From assembly GCF_900116115.1 (NCBI RefSeq), contig NZ_FOZP01000006.1:124001-188000 (forward strand): a DNA stretch of 64,000 bases, read 5' to 3'. This DNA is from Lutibacter maritimus (GTDB lineage: Bacteria > Bacteroidota > Bacteroidia > Flavobacteriales > Flavobacteriaceae). The notes under the pieces were generated by a model. That model saw only the letters and a list, made by a program, of their open reading frames with translations, was not told the DNA's origin and searched no databases. Below are positions 27,670 to 36,907 of the stretch, in pieces; position 1 is the stretch's first letter; every line of letters begins with the position of its first letter. The position numbers were made by a program, and so were the translations under genes.

Positions 27670-27864
27670 ATGAAACAAATTAAATTTTTAATCGCAGTTG
27701 CATTAGTTAGTGTATTTGCGTTTTCTTGTAAAGAAGCTCCAAAAGAGGAAGCAGTAGAAGAAGTAGTAGTTGAAGAAACTGCTCCAGTTGTAGAAGAAGT
27801 AGAAGTTGCTGTTGATACTACTGCTGCTGCTGTAGAAGAAGTTGTTGAAGAAGTACAACAATAA
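27670..27864 (+). CDS. Small low-complexity Glu/Val-rich lipoprotein
   Basis: 64 residues. Lipoprotein signal MKQIKFLIAVALVSVFAFSC, then a mature part built almost wholly from Glu, Val, Ala, Pro and Thr with EEV/VEE repeats. No domain recognised. It has its own promoter and terminator, which suggests a real, probably abundant transcript. The long reading frame on the opposite strand is a shadow of the repeats. Confidence 0.75.
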   Translation: MKQIKFLIAVALVSVFAFSCKEAPKEEAVEEVVVEETAPVVEEVEVAVDTTAAAVEEVVEEVQQ

Positions 27865-27885
27865 TTAGTCTTTTCAGAACAAAAT

Positions 27886-27917
27886 AAAAAGAGCTTCAAA
27901 TTGAAGCTCTTTTTTTT
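27886..27917. terminator. Bidirectional terminator between the small lipoprotein and ctaA
   Basis: Stem GAGCTTC / GAAGCTC with AAATT loop, preceded by A5 and followed by T8. Placed between two convergent genes; it touches the ctaA stop. Confidence 0.85.
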
Positions 27918-28971
27918 ATACCCTTTTATTTCTTAATGAAAAGTAAAAGAACAATAAACTCATAAAAAATAATAAGCCAACTAATTGATGGCTAACACCA
28001 TAAAAAAGGGGAATCTTTCCTTTTACATTAATTACAGTTAAAATCCCTAAAGTGACTTGAACTAAAACAAGTATCACCGTTAAATTTAACCACTTTTTTG
28101 AAGTTCGTTCAACTTTCTTTTGCATTTTAAAAAACATATACAAAACACATACAACTATAATATAAGCTAACATTCTGTGTATAAATTGTATAAGTGCTGG
28201 CGCAAATAAATAACTATCATAGTTTATCATATTTCCCCAATTCCAATGTTTCAAATCTAACAACACACTAGGAATAAATTCTCCATTCATACTTGGCCAA
28301 CTCGGATAATAAAGTCCTGCTCGCATACCCGAAATAAGTCCTGCTATTATTAATTGGAAAAAAGTAAGCAATAAAACACCAACCACTATTCGTTTAGATT
28401 TTATTTTCTTCAAACTTTTAAACACATACACATCAGCAACTGTTTTAACCATTGCGGCAATTACCAAAACAGCTAATATAAAGTGAATAGTAAGTTTATA
28501 CGCATTTACCCAAGGTCTATCAACCAAACCACTCTTTACCATTATCCAACCTGCAGAAGCAGTTAAAATTGTTAGGAATACTACCAAACCTAATCGTTTC
28601 ATTAAATAAGAGTCTATCTTTTTTGTAAAAACAAAAAATAAAAATGGAATTAAAAAGATAAAACCCAATGCTCGCACCCACAAACGATGAAAATACTCCC
28701 AGAAATAAATAAATTTAAATTCTTGTATTGTAAATGTGGAATTAATTTTATGAAATTGAGGTGTTTCTTTGTACAATTCAAATTCTTGCATCCATTCCGT
28801 TTCATTTAACGGTGGAACTACTCCTGTAATAACATCCCATTTTGTTATGGATAACCCAGATCCAGTTAATCTTGTGATACCTCCTAAAATAACTTGACCA
28901 ACTAACATTATTAAGCCAATTAGTAACCAAATTCTTATTGTTTTAGAATATTTATAAGTTTTATATTTCAT
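27916..28971 (-). CDS. ctaA: Heme A synthase (COX15/CtaA)
   Basis: Oxidises the C8 methyl of heme O to make heme A for cytochrome oxidase. 351 residues, about eight helices. Family motifs: GGITRLTGSGLSITKWDVITGVVPP, a heme-ligand His in YFWEYFHRLWVRALG, and the second-half His motifs LIQFIHRMLAYI and YGVSHQLVGLLFF. Overlaps gldD by 11 bp. Confidence 0.95.
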   Translation of the reverse strand: MKYKTYKYSKTIRIWLLIGLIMLVGQVILGGITRLTGSGLSITKWDVITGVVPPLNETEWMQEFELYKETPQFHKINSTFTIQEFKFIYFWEYFHRLWVRALGFIFLIPFLFFVFTKKIDSYLMKRLGLVVFLTILTASAGWIMVKSGLVDRPWVNAYKLTIHFILAVLVIAAMVKTVADVYVFKSLKKIKSKRIVVGVLLLTFFQLIIAGLISGMRAGLYYPSWPSMNGEFIPSVLLDLKHWNWGNMINYDSYLFAPALIQFIHRMLAYIIVVCVLYMFFKMQKKVERTSKKWLNLTVILVLVQVTLGILTVINVKGKIPLFYGVSHQLVGLLFFMSLLFFYFSLRNKRV

Positions 28972-29521
28972 TTTCCCACTCTATTGTTTCAACTAAATGA
29001 ATAATATCTTTTTCTATATATTTTACAGCTGGTAATATAGAATCGTAATTAGGTTTTGTATAAAAATATAGCGCTCCAGCCAATACATTTTTCACACTAT
29101 CCGTTACTCTAAATTGAATATTTGTTGCCACATCTCCTTCAACTGAGTACAATTTTCCATATACATTTTTATCAAAATTTTCATAAGGAATGGCATTAAT
29201 AACATCGGCTTTTATTGTGTGTTTAAATGTTAATTTTTCAACCTCTGATAATATTTCATTTAAGTTATTATTTACTTGACGATACGTAATATGTATAGTA
29301 GCCTTTAATTGAGGATATTCAATTGTTAACCAACAATTATCTTTTAAATGCACAATTGCTTCGTTTGATATTTCAAAAGAATACGGACAATTAAAATTAT
29401 GTGTTATGTAGTTTGGTTTTGGATACTGTAAAGTTAAATAAGGCTTAGGCTTGGGTAGAGTTTCGTTTCCACAAGATTGAAAACCAATCATTATTAAAAA
29501 CAAGATTATTAATTTTTTCAT
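28961..29521 (-). CDS. gldD: Gliding motility lipoprotein GldD
   Basis: 186 residues; lipoprotein signal ending IGFQSCGNE. Matches GldD by the PKPKPYLTLQYP motif, CPYSFEIS and a C-terminal IEWENEI. GldD is needed for gliding and T9SS function in Flavobacterium johnsoniae; its exact role is unclear. Directly downstream of gldE (6 bp), the conserved flavobacterial order. Confidence 0.93.
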   Translation of the reverse strand: MKKLIILFLIMIGFQSCGNETLPKPKPYLTLQYPKPNYITHNFNCPYSFEISNEAIVHLKDNCWLTIEYPQLKATIHITYRQVNNNLNEILSEVEKLTFKHTIKADVINAIPYENFDKNVYGKLYSVEGDVATNIQFRVTDSVKNVLAGALYFYTKPNYDSILPAVKYIEKDIIHLVETIEWENEI

Positions 29522-29527
29522 ATTAAA

Positions 29528-30838
29528 TTACGCCCCTCTTACAATAGTTACTTTAATTTGTTTTATTCTTTTTTTATCCATTAATTCTATTTTAAATGAA
29601 TAATTATTAAATTTTATTACTTGATTTTTTCTTGGAAATTTTCCGTAAATTTCTAAAATAAAACCTGCAATTGTTTCAGATTCTCCTTTTTCTTCTTCAA
29701 ATAATTGCGCATCATCAGATCCAATAACTTTATAAAAGTCTTTTAGGTTTGTTTTTCCTTCAAATAAAAACGTGTTTTCATTTATTTTAGTGTAAAATAA
29801 ATCGTCATCATCATATTCATCATTAATATCTCCAACAATTTCTTCTATTACATCTTCTAAAGTAATAATACCACTTGTGCCTCCATATTCATCAACCACA
29901 ATTGCTAAATGATTTTTCATTTCTTGAAATTCATTTAACAAATCATCTAACTTTTTATTTTCCGGCACAAAATAAGGCTCTCTTATTAATTTTTGCCAGT
30001 TAAATTGTTTTTTATTTAAATGTGGTAATAAATCCTTTGCATATAAAACACCAATTATATCGTCAATATTTTCTTTATATACAGGATTTCTTGAAAATCC
30101 TTTTGATACAATTTTGGCAATTACACTTTCATACTCTTCATCATTTGCCAATGCAAAAATATCCATTCGAGGTGTCATTATCTGACTCGTTTCTGTATTT
30201 CCAAAATTTACAATGCCTTGTAATATTTTTTGTTCGTCTTTTGTTGTGGCATCATTTGATGTTATTTCTAATGCTTGCGACAATTTTTCAACCGATAAAT
30301 TAGATTGTTTTTTACGTAATTTGTTTTCAATTACATTTGTTAAACTTAATAACGGAATGCTTACAAATGAGAGCAATACATTTAATACTTTTATGGGAAT
30401 TACCATAAAAATTGCAAATTTTAATGAATTACGTGTTGCGTAAATTTTTGGTAAAACTTCGCCAAATAATAATATTAAAAATGTTACAAGAACAACTTCA
30501 ATTAAAAATTTAATAATTTCTGAACTAATATTAGCAAAAATACTTTCTCCTATATAGGCAAATATTAAAACAATTAAAATATTTATAAAATTATTTGAAA
30601 TAAGAATTGTAGCTAATAATTTTTTTGGATTTTCTAATAATTGAGCCACCATTTTTTTGCTGTTTGAATTAGACTCAGTAGCTTCATTTAAAGTTGTTCT
30701 GGACAATGAAAAAAAGGCAACTTCAGCACCCGATATTAATGCTGATAATATTAATAATAAAAATAACGATACAACACTTAGTGTTAACCAAATGTTTGGG
30801 TTTTGTAGTAAAATTAAAAACGTGGGTTCAGGGTCCAA
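29528..30838 (-). CDS. gldE: GldE, CBS-domain / CorC-type membrane protein
   Basis: 436 residues: DUF21/CNNM membrane domain (residues 15-200; LILSALISGAEVAFFSLSRT), a CBS pair (MTPRMDIFALAND..., VPENKKLDDLLNEF, VVDEYGGTSGIITLEDVIEEIVGDI) and a C-terminal CorC/HlyC domain. Works with GldD in gliding; the fold is that of magnesium/cobalt efflux-type proteins. 23 bp after ssb. Confidence 0.94.
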   Translation of the reverse strand: MDPEPTFLILLQNPNIWLTLSVVSLFLLLILSALISGAEVAFFSLSRTTLNEATESNSNSKKMVAQLLENPKKLLATILISNNFINILIVLIFAYIGESIFANISSEIIKFLIEVVLVTFLILLFGEVLPKIYATRNSLKFAIFMVIPIKVLNVLLSFVSIPLLSLTNVIENKLRKKQSNLSVEKLSQALEITSNDATTKDEQKILQGIVNFGNTETSQIMTPRMDIFALANDEEYESVIAKIVSKGFSRNPVYKENIDDIIGVLYAKDLLPHLNKKQFNWQKLIREPYFVPENKKLDDLLNEFQEMKNHLAIVVDEYGGTSGIITLEDVIEEIVGDINDEYDDDDLFYTKINENTFLFEGKTNLKDFYKVIGSDDAQLFEEEKGESETIAGFILEIYGKFPRKNQVIKFNNYSFKIELMDKKRIKQIKVTIVRGA

Positions 30839-30861
30839 ATTACATCAAAATTAAATTAAAC

Positions 30862-31302
30862 TTAGAAAGGCAAATCATCATCTTCTATATTAGAATCAAG
30901 AGGTTCTGGCTTATTTGGTGTAGAAATTTTGGTTGATTCTTTATTTGGTTCTGCATTTAAATCATTTTTAGTAGTCAAAAATGTCATATCAACCACATGA
31001 ATTTCTGTTGAATATCTTTTTACACCATCTTCACCTTCCCATTGACGAGATTTTATTCTTCCTTCAACATATACTTTATCTCCTTTACTAAGGTATTTTT
31101 CACAAATTTCAGCCAATTTATTTCTTACTACAATATTATGCCACTCTGTTGTAGTAACTTTTTCTCCGGTTTGCTTATTTGTATAGGTTTCATTAGTTGC
31201 AATTGGAAAACGGCCAATTGAATTTCCACCTTCAAAATAATGCATTTTAACTTCATCACCAAGGTGACCAATAAGTATAACTTTATTTACAGTTCCTGCC
31301 AT
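30862..31302 (-). CDS. ssb: Single-stranded DNA-binding protein
   Basis: 146 residues: OB fold starting MAGTVNKVILIGHLGDEV, with TEWHNIVVRNKLAEICEKYLSKGDKVYVEG split across residues 52-85, a short disordered linker and the acidic tail IEDDDLPF that recruits repair and replication proteins. Between mutY and gldE. Confidence 0.97.
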   Translation of the reverse strand: MAGTVNKVILIGHLGDEVKMHYFEGGNSIGRFPIATNETYTNKQTGEKVTTTEWHNIVVRNKLAEICEKYLSKGDKVYVEGRIKSRQWEGEDGVKRYSTEIHVVDMTFLTTKNDLNAEPNKESTKISTPNKPEPLDSNIEDDDLPF

Positions 31303-31344
31303 TTTTTAGTAGATTTTCAGTGAATAACAAAAGTACTAAAAATT

Positions 31345-32385
31345 TTAGTTGCTTTTATATTCATTTAAAAAATTATCAATTAGTATTGGTACTGGAAAAC
31401 GTTTAATTTCATCCCAATTTAATGAAAATTTTGCTGAATTTGGTATGTTGATAATCCAAAATTTCGTGTAAATATGTTGATGCGATAATTTATGAACTAC
31501 CATTGTTTGGTTAAATAATTTAACCGATGTATTTAATTTACCAAACAATTTATCAAATTTTTCACTTGTAATTAATTGGTTTACATCAATTTCATGCGCA
31601 CTTTCCAATAAAGGGAATTGATATAAATTTATCCAAATACCTTTTTCTCTTTTTTCAATAATTGTTTTATTATTAGGTGTTTGCACTACTAAATAATTAA
31701 AATATCGCTTTTTAATTGTTAGTTTTTTCTCTTTAACCGGAAGTGTTTTTACTATTTGTTTTTGTAACGCTACACAACTTTCATTTAACGGACAAATTTC
31801 ACAATCAGGGTTTTGTGGTTTACACATTCTTGCACCAAACTCCATAACTGCCTGGTTATGTGTTCCTGAAATTGTTGGATTTAGTAGCTTTTGCGCCAGT
31901 AATTTAAACTCTTTAATACCTTTTGTACTATTAATAGGTGTAGCAATTCCAAAATAGCGTGCCAAAACCCTATAAACATTTCCATCAACAACAGCTGTTG
32001 CTTCATTGTAACAAATAGAGGCTATAGCTGAAGCAGTATAGTCACCAACTCCCTTTAGTTTTAATATCTGTATATAAGATGAAGGAAAATGACCTTTTAA
32101 CTCATTTACAATATATTTTGCTGAAAAATGTAAATTTCTTGCACGCGAATAATAACCTAAACCTTGCCATAATTTTAAAACCTCTTCTTCTGAGGCTTTT
32201 GCTAAGTGAAAAACGGTAGGAAAATGTTCAATAAATTTAAAATAATAGACCATTCCTTGGTCAACTCTCGTTTGTTGAAGAATAATTTCCGACAACCAAA
32301 TTTTATAAGGATTGCTTGTTTGTCGCCAAGGCAAATCTCTTTTGTTTTGTAAATACCACTGTACTAATACATTAGAAAATTTCAT
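31345..32385 (-). CDS. mutY: A/G-specific adenine glycosylase MutY
   Basis: Removes A mispaired with 8-oxoG. About 346 residues from MKFSNVLVQWYLQNKRDLPWRQ. HhH-GPD motif LKGVGDYTASAIASICYNEATAVVDGNV spans residues 110-137 with the catalytic Asp; FeS cluster motif C-x6-C-x2-C-x5-C (CKPQNPDCEICPLNESC). A C-terminal NUDIX-like domain follows. The frame is open to 32406, but the ATG at 32385 is the family start. Confidence 0.95.
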   Translation of the reverse strand: MKFSNVLVQWYLQNKRDLPWRQTSNPYKIWLSEIILQQTRVDQGMVYYFKFIEHFPTVFHLAKASEEEVLKLWQGLGYYSRARNLHFSAKYIVNELKGHFPSSYIQILKLKGVGDYTASAIASICYNEATAVVDGNVYRVLARYFGIATPINSTKGIKEFKLLAQKLLNPTISGTHNQAVMEFGARMCKPQNPDCEICPLNESCVALQKQIVKTLPVKEKKLTIKKRYFNYLVVQTPNNKTIIEKREKGIWINLYQFPLLESAHEIDVNQLITSEKFDKLFGKLNTSVKLFNQTMVVHKLSHQHIYTKFWIINIPNSAKFSLNWDEIKRFPVPILIDNFLNEYKSN

Positions 32386-32446
32386 CGCTTTTAATATAAA
32401 ACACAATAATACATGATTTAATCAATTAAATTTTAATGAATTAACT

Positions 32447-32477
32447 TTTTGATTTTGATTAATATATCATATATTTG
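32447..32477 (+). promoter_or_regulatory. Promoter of hup
   Basis: TTTTG ending at 32451, 18-bp spacer, -7 TATATTTG at 32470-32477, 40 bp before the ATG. Good match to the Bacteroidota consensus. Confidence 0.7.
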
Positions 32478-32517
32478 CCGTCTTAATTTTATAATAAACT
32501 ATATAACAATAATAAAA

Positions 32518-32808
32518 ATGACGAAAGCAGAAATCGTATCAAATATCTCAGACAAATCTGGGATAGAAAAAGCAGATGTTTTAGCAACTGTTGAAGCGTT
32601 TATGGAAGAGGTAAAAAGCTCCTTAGAAAAAGGTGACAATGTTTACTTAAGAGGATTTGGAAGTTTTATAATTAAAACTAGAGCCGAAAAAACTGGTAGA
32701 AACATTTCAAAAAACACTACAATTAAAATTCCTGCTCACAACATTCCATCGTTTAAACCTGCAAAAGTTTTTGTAGAAGGTGTAAAAAACAAAGTAACTG
32801 TTGCATAA
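32518..32808 (+). CDS. hup: HU-family DNA-binding protein
   Basis: 96 residues from the ATG at 32518. Histone-like fold: MTKAEIVSNISDKSGIEKAD, helix, RGFGSFIIKTRAEKTGRNIS and the DNA-intercalating arm NTTIKIPAHNIPSFKPAK. The reading frame extends upstream to 32449, but the promoter lies inside that extension. Followed 37 bp later by a tiny basic-protein gene. Confidence 0.95.
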   Translation: MTKAEIVSNISDKSGIEKADVLATVEAFMEEVKSSLEKGDNVYLRGFGSFIIKTRAEKTGRNISKNTTIKIPAHNIPSFKPAKVFVEGVKNKVTVA

Positions 32809-32845
32809 GCAAAAACTAATTATTAACAAAAAATAACATTTTATT

Positions 32846-32938
32846 ATGCCAAGTGGTAAAAAAAGAAAGAGATCAAAGATTTCTACGCATAAACGCAAGA
32901 AAAGAGCAAGAGCAAATAGACATAAAAAGAAAAAGTAA
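32846..32938 (+). CDS. 30-residue highly basic protein
   Basis: An ATG with 30 codons: MPSGKKRKRSK..., ending HKKKK. Two thirds of the residues are Lys, Arg or His; there is one Ile and no acidic residue. It follows hup by 37 bp, precedes a terminator that overlaps its stop, and lies before rng. Short basic proteins of this type sit at this place in other Bacteroidota as I recall; a ribosomal or RNA-binding role (like the tiny Thx/bS22-type proteins) is inference. I do not assign a name. Confidence 0.75.
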   Translation: MPSGKKRKRSKISTHKRKKRARANRHKKKK

Positions 32939-32957
32939 GCTTTGCTTACTTTTTTTC
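32934..32957 (+). terminator. Terminator after hup and the basic peptide gene
   Basis: Stem AGTAAGC / GCTTACT with TTT loop followed by a T-rich run. The stem includes the stop codon of the basic peptide gene. Confidence 0.75.
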
Positions 32958-33084
32958 TTTACGCGTTAAGTTCATTGAAATAAATATTTGCAGTACATTA
33001 TTGCAAATATTGTTGGGTAAATTCCTGCAAAAACATAGTATAAATCGCTCAACTATTTATAGTTGCGCATAAAAACAATTCAGA

Positions 33085-34638
33085 GTGAAAACAGAATTAA
33101 TTATTAGATCAAATTCCTCTGATATTGATTTTGCCTTATTAAAAGACGGCAAATTAACTGCACTAAATAATGAAACCAATGATAATAAATTTTCAGTTGG
33201 TGATATTTTTTTAGCTAAAATTGGAAAAGTGCTATCTGGCTTAAACGCATCATTTGTTGATGTTGGTTATGAAAAAGATGGCTTTTTACATTACCAAGAT
33301 TTAGGCGCACAATTAAAGTCTTTAAATAAATTTATAAAAGGTGTTAGCACAGGTAAAATTAAAGATTACACTTTAAAAAACTTTCAACTAGAAAAAGACA
33401 TTGATAAAAATGGAAGTATAGTTGACGTATTAAAATCAGGTCAAAGTTCATTAGTACAAATTGTAAAAGAACCAATATCTACAAAAGGTCCTCGATTGAG
33501 TTCAGAAATCTCAATTGCTGGTAGATATTTAGTATTAGTTCCTTTTTCTGACAGAGTATCCGTTTCTCAAAAAATTATGGATCCTTTAGAAAAAGAACGA
33601 TTAAAAAGACTTATAAAAAGTATTAAACCGAAAGGCTTTGGAGTTATTGTAAGAACAGTAGCTGAAAATAAAAAAGTTGCAGAACTTGATAGAGATTTGC
33701 AAAACTCTTTAGAACGCTGGGTTGTAATGTGTAAAAAGTTTAGAACTTTAAAAACACAAGATACACCTACCAAAGTATTAAGTGAATTAAACAGAGCTTC
33801 TTCTATTTTAAGAGACTTGTTTAATGATTCTTTTTCAAGTATTGTTACTAATGATGAAGTACTGTTCTTAGAAATTAAAGAATACTTACAAGAAATTGCT
33901 CCAGACAAAGAGTCAATTGTAAGTTTGTACAAATCACAACTTCCTATATTCGAAAAATATGGAATTGAACGTCAAATAAAAACATCATTTGGCCGAACAG
34001 TTTCTATGAGTAAAGGAGCTTATTTAGTTATTGAACACACTGAAGCTTTACATGTTATTGATGTAAATAGCGGAAACCGTTCAAACAAAGCAACTTCCCA
34101 GGCAGATACTGCCCTTGAAGTTAATTTAATTGCTGCATCAGAAATTGCACGACAATTACAATTAAGAGACATGGGAGGAATTATTGTTGTTGATTTTATT
34201 GATATGCATACAGCTGAACACAGACAAAAGTTATATGATCATTTAAAAGCTGAAATGGATTTTGACAGAACAAAACACAAAATATTACCACCAAGTAAAT
34301 TTGGCTTGGTACAAATAACCAGACAAAGAGTTCGACCTGAACTTGTAATTAAAACTCAAGAATCTGACCCTAATGGTGGTTCTGGAGAAGTAGAAGCACC
34401 AATTGTTATAATTGACAAAATTGGTGTTGAACTTGAAAAACTAATTAGCTCAAATAAACACAAAAAGATATCATTAAATGTTCATCCTTTTATTGCTGCT
34501 TATTTAACTAAAGGTTTTCCATCAATTCAACACAGATGGTTTACAAAATACAAAAAGTGGATAAAAATTTTACCAAGAGATGCTTACCAATATTTAACAT
34601 TTAATTTTACCAATAAACACGGTAAAATTATTGAATAA
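33085..34638 (+). CDS. rng: Ribonuclease E/G
   Basis: Single-strand endoribonuclease for rRNA maturation and mRNA decay. 517 residues: S1-type RNA-binding domain (residues 35-130, KIGKVLSGLNASFVDVGYEKDGFLHYQDL over 46-74), then the RNase E/G catalytic core with HVIDVNSGNRSNK (metal-binding Asp) and VVDFIDMHTAEHRQKL. It starts with GTG. No C-terminal degradosome scaffold, so G-type. Last gene of the conserved hup-rng block. Confidence 0.95.
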   Translation: MKTELIIRSNSSDIDFALLKDGKLTALNNETNDNKFSVGDIFLAKIGKVLSGLNASFVDVGYEKDGFLHYQDLGAQLKSLNKFIKGVSTGKIKDYTLKNFQLEKDIDKNGSIVDVLKSGQSSLVQIVKEPISTKGPRLSSEISIAGRYLVLVPFSDRVSVSQKIMDPLEKERLKRLIKSIKPKGFGVIVRTVAENKKVAELDRDLQNSLERWVVMCKKFRTLKTQDTPTKVLSELNRASSILRDLFNDSFSSIVTNDEVLFLEIKEYLQEIAPDKESIVSLYKSQLPIFEKYGIERQIKTSFGRTVSMSKGAYLVIEHTEALHVIDVNSGNRSNKATSQADTALEVNLIAASEIARQLQLRDMGGIIVVDFIDMHTAEHRQKLYDHLKAEMDFDRTKHKILPPSKFGLVQITRQRVRPELVIKTQESDPNGGSGEVEAPIVIIDKIGVELEKLISSNKHKKISLNVHPFIAAYLTKGFPSIQHRWFTKYKKWIKILPRDAYQYLTFNFTNKHGKIIE

Positions 34639-34657
34639 GGTAATTCACAATATCTAT

Positions 34658-34685
34658 AAAGTCCTGCGAAAGCAGGGCTTTTTTT
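34658..34685. terminator. Terminator between rng and the convergent patatin gene
   Basis: AAAGTCCTGC GAAA GCAGGGCTTT (one G-T pair) then T5; GAAA tetraloop. Serves rng on the plus strand, and the A/T flanks would also serve the convergent gene. Confidence 0.85.
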
Positions 34686-36900
34686 AAAACCAATACCCAA
34701 CATTAAAATACCAAAATCTATCATTATGATCTGGCGACCAAGCATAATTAATTTCAATTGGTCCTAAAAAAGTATCTAAACCATAGCCAAACATATAACC
34801 CGATTTAGTGTTCTCAAAAATCTTCCCTTCATTAAATAAATCTTTCTCAACCCTTGCATAATTAGCTGTAAAAGAAACATAGTTTTTTGGCAAAAACTCA
34901 CATCTAGCAGTTAAAGCCGATTTTAAAAAGGCATTTTCATTTAACGATGCCAAATTATAACCACTTAATGGAATTAAATTATTTATAAAATTTTCTCCAT
35001 AACCACCAACATTATAATCAAGCGCTCTATTTTCATTTTTCCCAAAAGTTACTCCAGCATCTGATTTAAAATGTAATGTTAGTTTATTAAAAAACGTTTG
35101 TGCAAATCCAATTTGCCCTTTTAATTGAGAAAAAGGACTGAAATTTCCATTATAATCTGATGATGTTAAAAACCATCTAAAATCAGCATCCAAATAAAAC
35201 CCTTTCTTCTGAAAATATTTTTTATCATAAGTATCTAACTTTAGATATGAAATTAAATTAAAATAATTCGATTTATCAAAAAACAACCTTGATTGGTTTG
35301 ATGGAACTCCGTTATTTTCTAACGAAGTTATGGTTTCAGTAAAAGCTTTTAATTTTTTATGTTCAATTCCTGCTCCAATAGCAAACTTCCTACTAAATAC
35401 AGTTTGTACATAAGCTTGGTTGGTTAAATCTTCATACACTAAATTAATTTTGTTTACATTAGCTTCATCAAATTTTACATTAGAATTAAAACTATTATAT
35501 CGAGATCTAAATCCAAAACTTGTATAAAAACCATTGTCAATAAAATAGTTGATATTGTATCTAATATTATCACCTAAAACAAGATCTGTTGAAATAACAT
35601 CGTTTTTATTAAATAAATGTTTTGATGTAATATTTAATAAAATTCCTGTTTTGTATAAATCATCAAAATGCACCCCAAATTGTAAATAATTTGAAACCTT
35701 ATTTTCTTTCATTTTAAATTTTACAATACTTCCCTTTTCATCATTTACTAGTTTGTATTGTATGTTTTCAAAGTTTCCTGTAGCCGATAAATTATTAATT
35801 CCTTCAATTAAATCAGAATAGCTAATAGTATCACGTTTTTTTAAATTAAGTTTTCCTAAAATATAAGCTCTGGTATAATTTTTATTACCTTCAATTTCAA
35901 TATCTTTTATATGTAATTTTTTAATTTGATTTGTTTTTATTTTTTTCGCTGGTTTATGCACTTGTTTTTGAGCAATTTTAATTAACTCGTCTGTTTTTTC
36001 TCTTGAAGCTCTATCACCTTCAGCCATAATTTCATTCAATTTATCAAATGAAATTACATTAAAATCTTTCATATCAGGCTTAATTAACAAATCCACTTTT
36101 TCATGTTTGTATTCTAATGTTTTATACATTTGAAAACCCACTATTTGATTTAAAATTTTTACAGCTGAATTTAAATCTTTTTTAGCTTCTAATCCGCTTT
36201 GTATATCAACACCAATAATTACGTCGGCTCCCATATCAAGTACTTCATTAACAGGGAAATTATTCACTACACCTCCATCAGTTAATAATATTCCATCAAT
36301 TTCAACAGGTGCTAATAATGTTGGAAAAGAACCACTCGCTTTAACAGCTTCTGGTAAAAACCCTTTATCTAAGACAACCTGTGTACCAGTTTCTAAGTTA
36401 GTTGCTATGCAAACAAATGGAATTGGAAGTTTACTAAAATCGTTAATATGATCTACATGTTGTAATAACTGTGTTAATAAGTTTAATACATTTTGCCCTT
36501 CAGAAATTGCTGTTGGAATACCTACTCTTTTTGATTTTACTGGCAAGGTTAAGGCATATTTTTCACCACTTTCTTTTTCGTAAAAAGGTTTTGATTTTCT
36601 AGGTAATTCATCCCTTAAAATTTTATCAAAATTTACCGATTTTAAAATTGAATCTAGTTGTGAAGCTGTATAACCTGAAGCGTATAAAGCACCTACAATT
36701 GCGCCCATACTTGTTCCTCCAATATAATCAACTCTAACGCCTGTTTCTTCTAAAACTTTTAAAACGGCAACATGTGCAAATCCTTTAGCACCTCCACCGC
36801 TTAAAACCAATCCAACTTTCACGTCTTTTTTTTCAGATTTCTCTTGAGAAAAACCAATTAAAAAAGAAAATAAAATTGTTACAAATAGTATTTTTTTCAA
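34684..36900 (-). CDS. Patatin-like phospholipase fused to POTRA and outer-membrane beta-barrel
   Basis: 738 residues, signal peptide ILFVTILFSFLIGFSQ. Patatin domain (30-300): GLVLSGGGAKGFAHVAVL oxyanion loop, GTSMG nucleophile elbow, DGGVVNNFPVNEV catalytic Asp. A POTRA-like unit (about 315-400; LHIKDIEIEGNKNYTRAYIL) and a BamA/D15-type barrel follow, ending in an aromatic terminal Phe (YFNVGYWF). The order resembles type Vd autotransporters (PlpD). In Bacteroidota the patatin part may stay linked to the barrel. Lies 7 bp after uvrC's stop on the same strand. Confidence 0.92.
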   Translation of the reverse strand: MKKILFVTILFSFLIGFSQEKSEKKDVKVGLVLSGGGAKGFAHVAVLKVLEETGVRVDYIGGTSMGAIVGALYASGYTASQLDSILKSVNFDKILRDELPRKSKPFYEKESGEKYALTLPVKSKRVGIPTAISEGQNVLNLLTQLLQHVDHINDFSKLPIPFVCIATNLETGTQVVLDKGFLPEAVKASGSFPTLLAPVEIDGILLTDGGVVNNFPVNEVLDMGADVIIGVDIQSGLEAKKDLNSAVKILNQIVGFQMYKTLEYKHEKVDLLIKPDMKDFNVISFDKLNEIMAEGDRASREKTDELIKIAQKQVHKPAKKIKTNQIKKLHIKDIEIEGNKNYTRAYILGKLNLKKRDTISYSDLIEGINNLSATGNFENIQYKLVNDEKGSIVKFKMKENKVSNYLQFGVHFDDLYKTGILLNITSKHLFNKNDVISTDLVLGDNIRYNINYFIDNGFYTSFGFRSRYNSFNSNVKFDEANVNKINLVYEDLTNQAYVQTVFSRKFAIGAGIEHKKLKAFTETITSLENNGVPSNQSRLFFDKSNYFNLISYLKLDTYDKKYFQKKGFYLDADFRWFLTSSDYNGNFSPFSQLKGQIGFAQTFFNKLTLHFKSDAGVTFGKNENRALDYNVGGYGENFINNLIPLSGYNLASLNENAFLKSALTARCEFLPKNYVSFTANYARVEKDLFNEGKIFENTKSGYMFGYGLDTFLGPIEINYAWSPDHNDRFWYFNVGYWF

Positions 36901-36907
36901 TGTCTAT

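Noticed and set aside
27660-27899. Minus-strand 79-codon Ser/Thr-rich frame
   Set aside because: It is the reverse complement of the Glu/Val repeat gene and arises from its low complexity.
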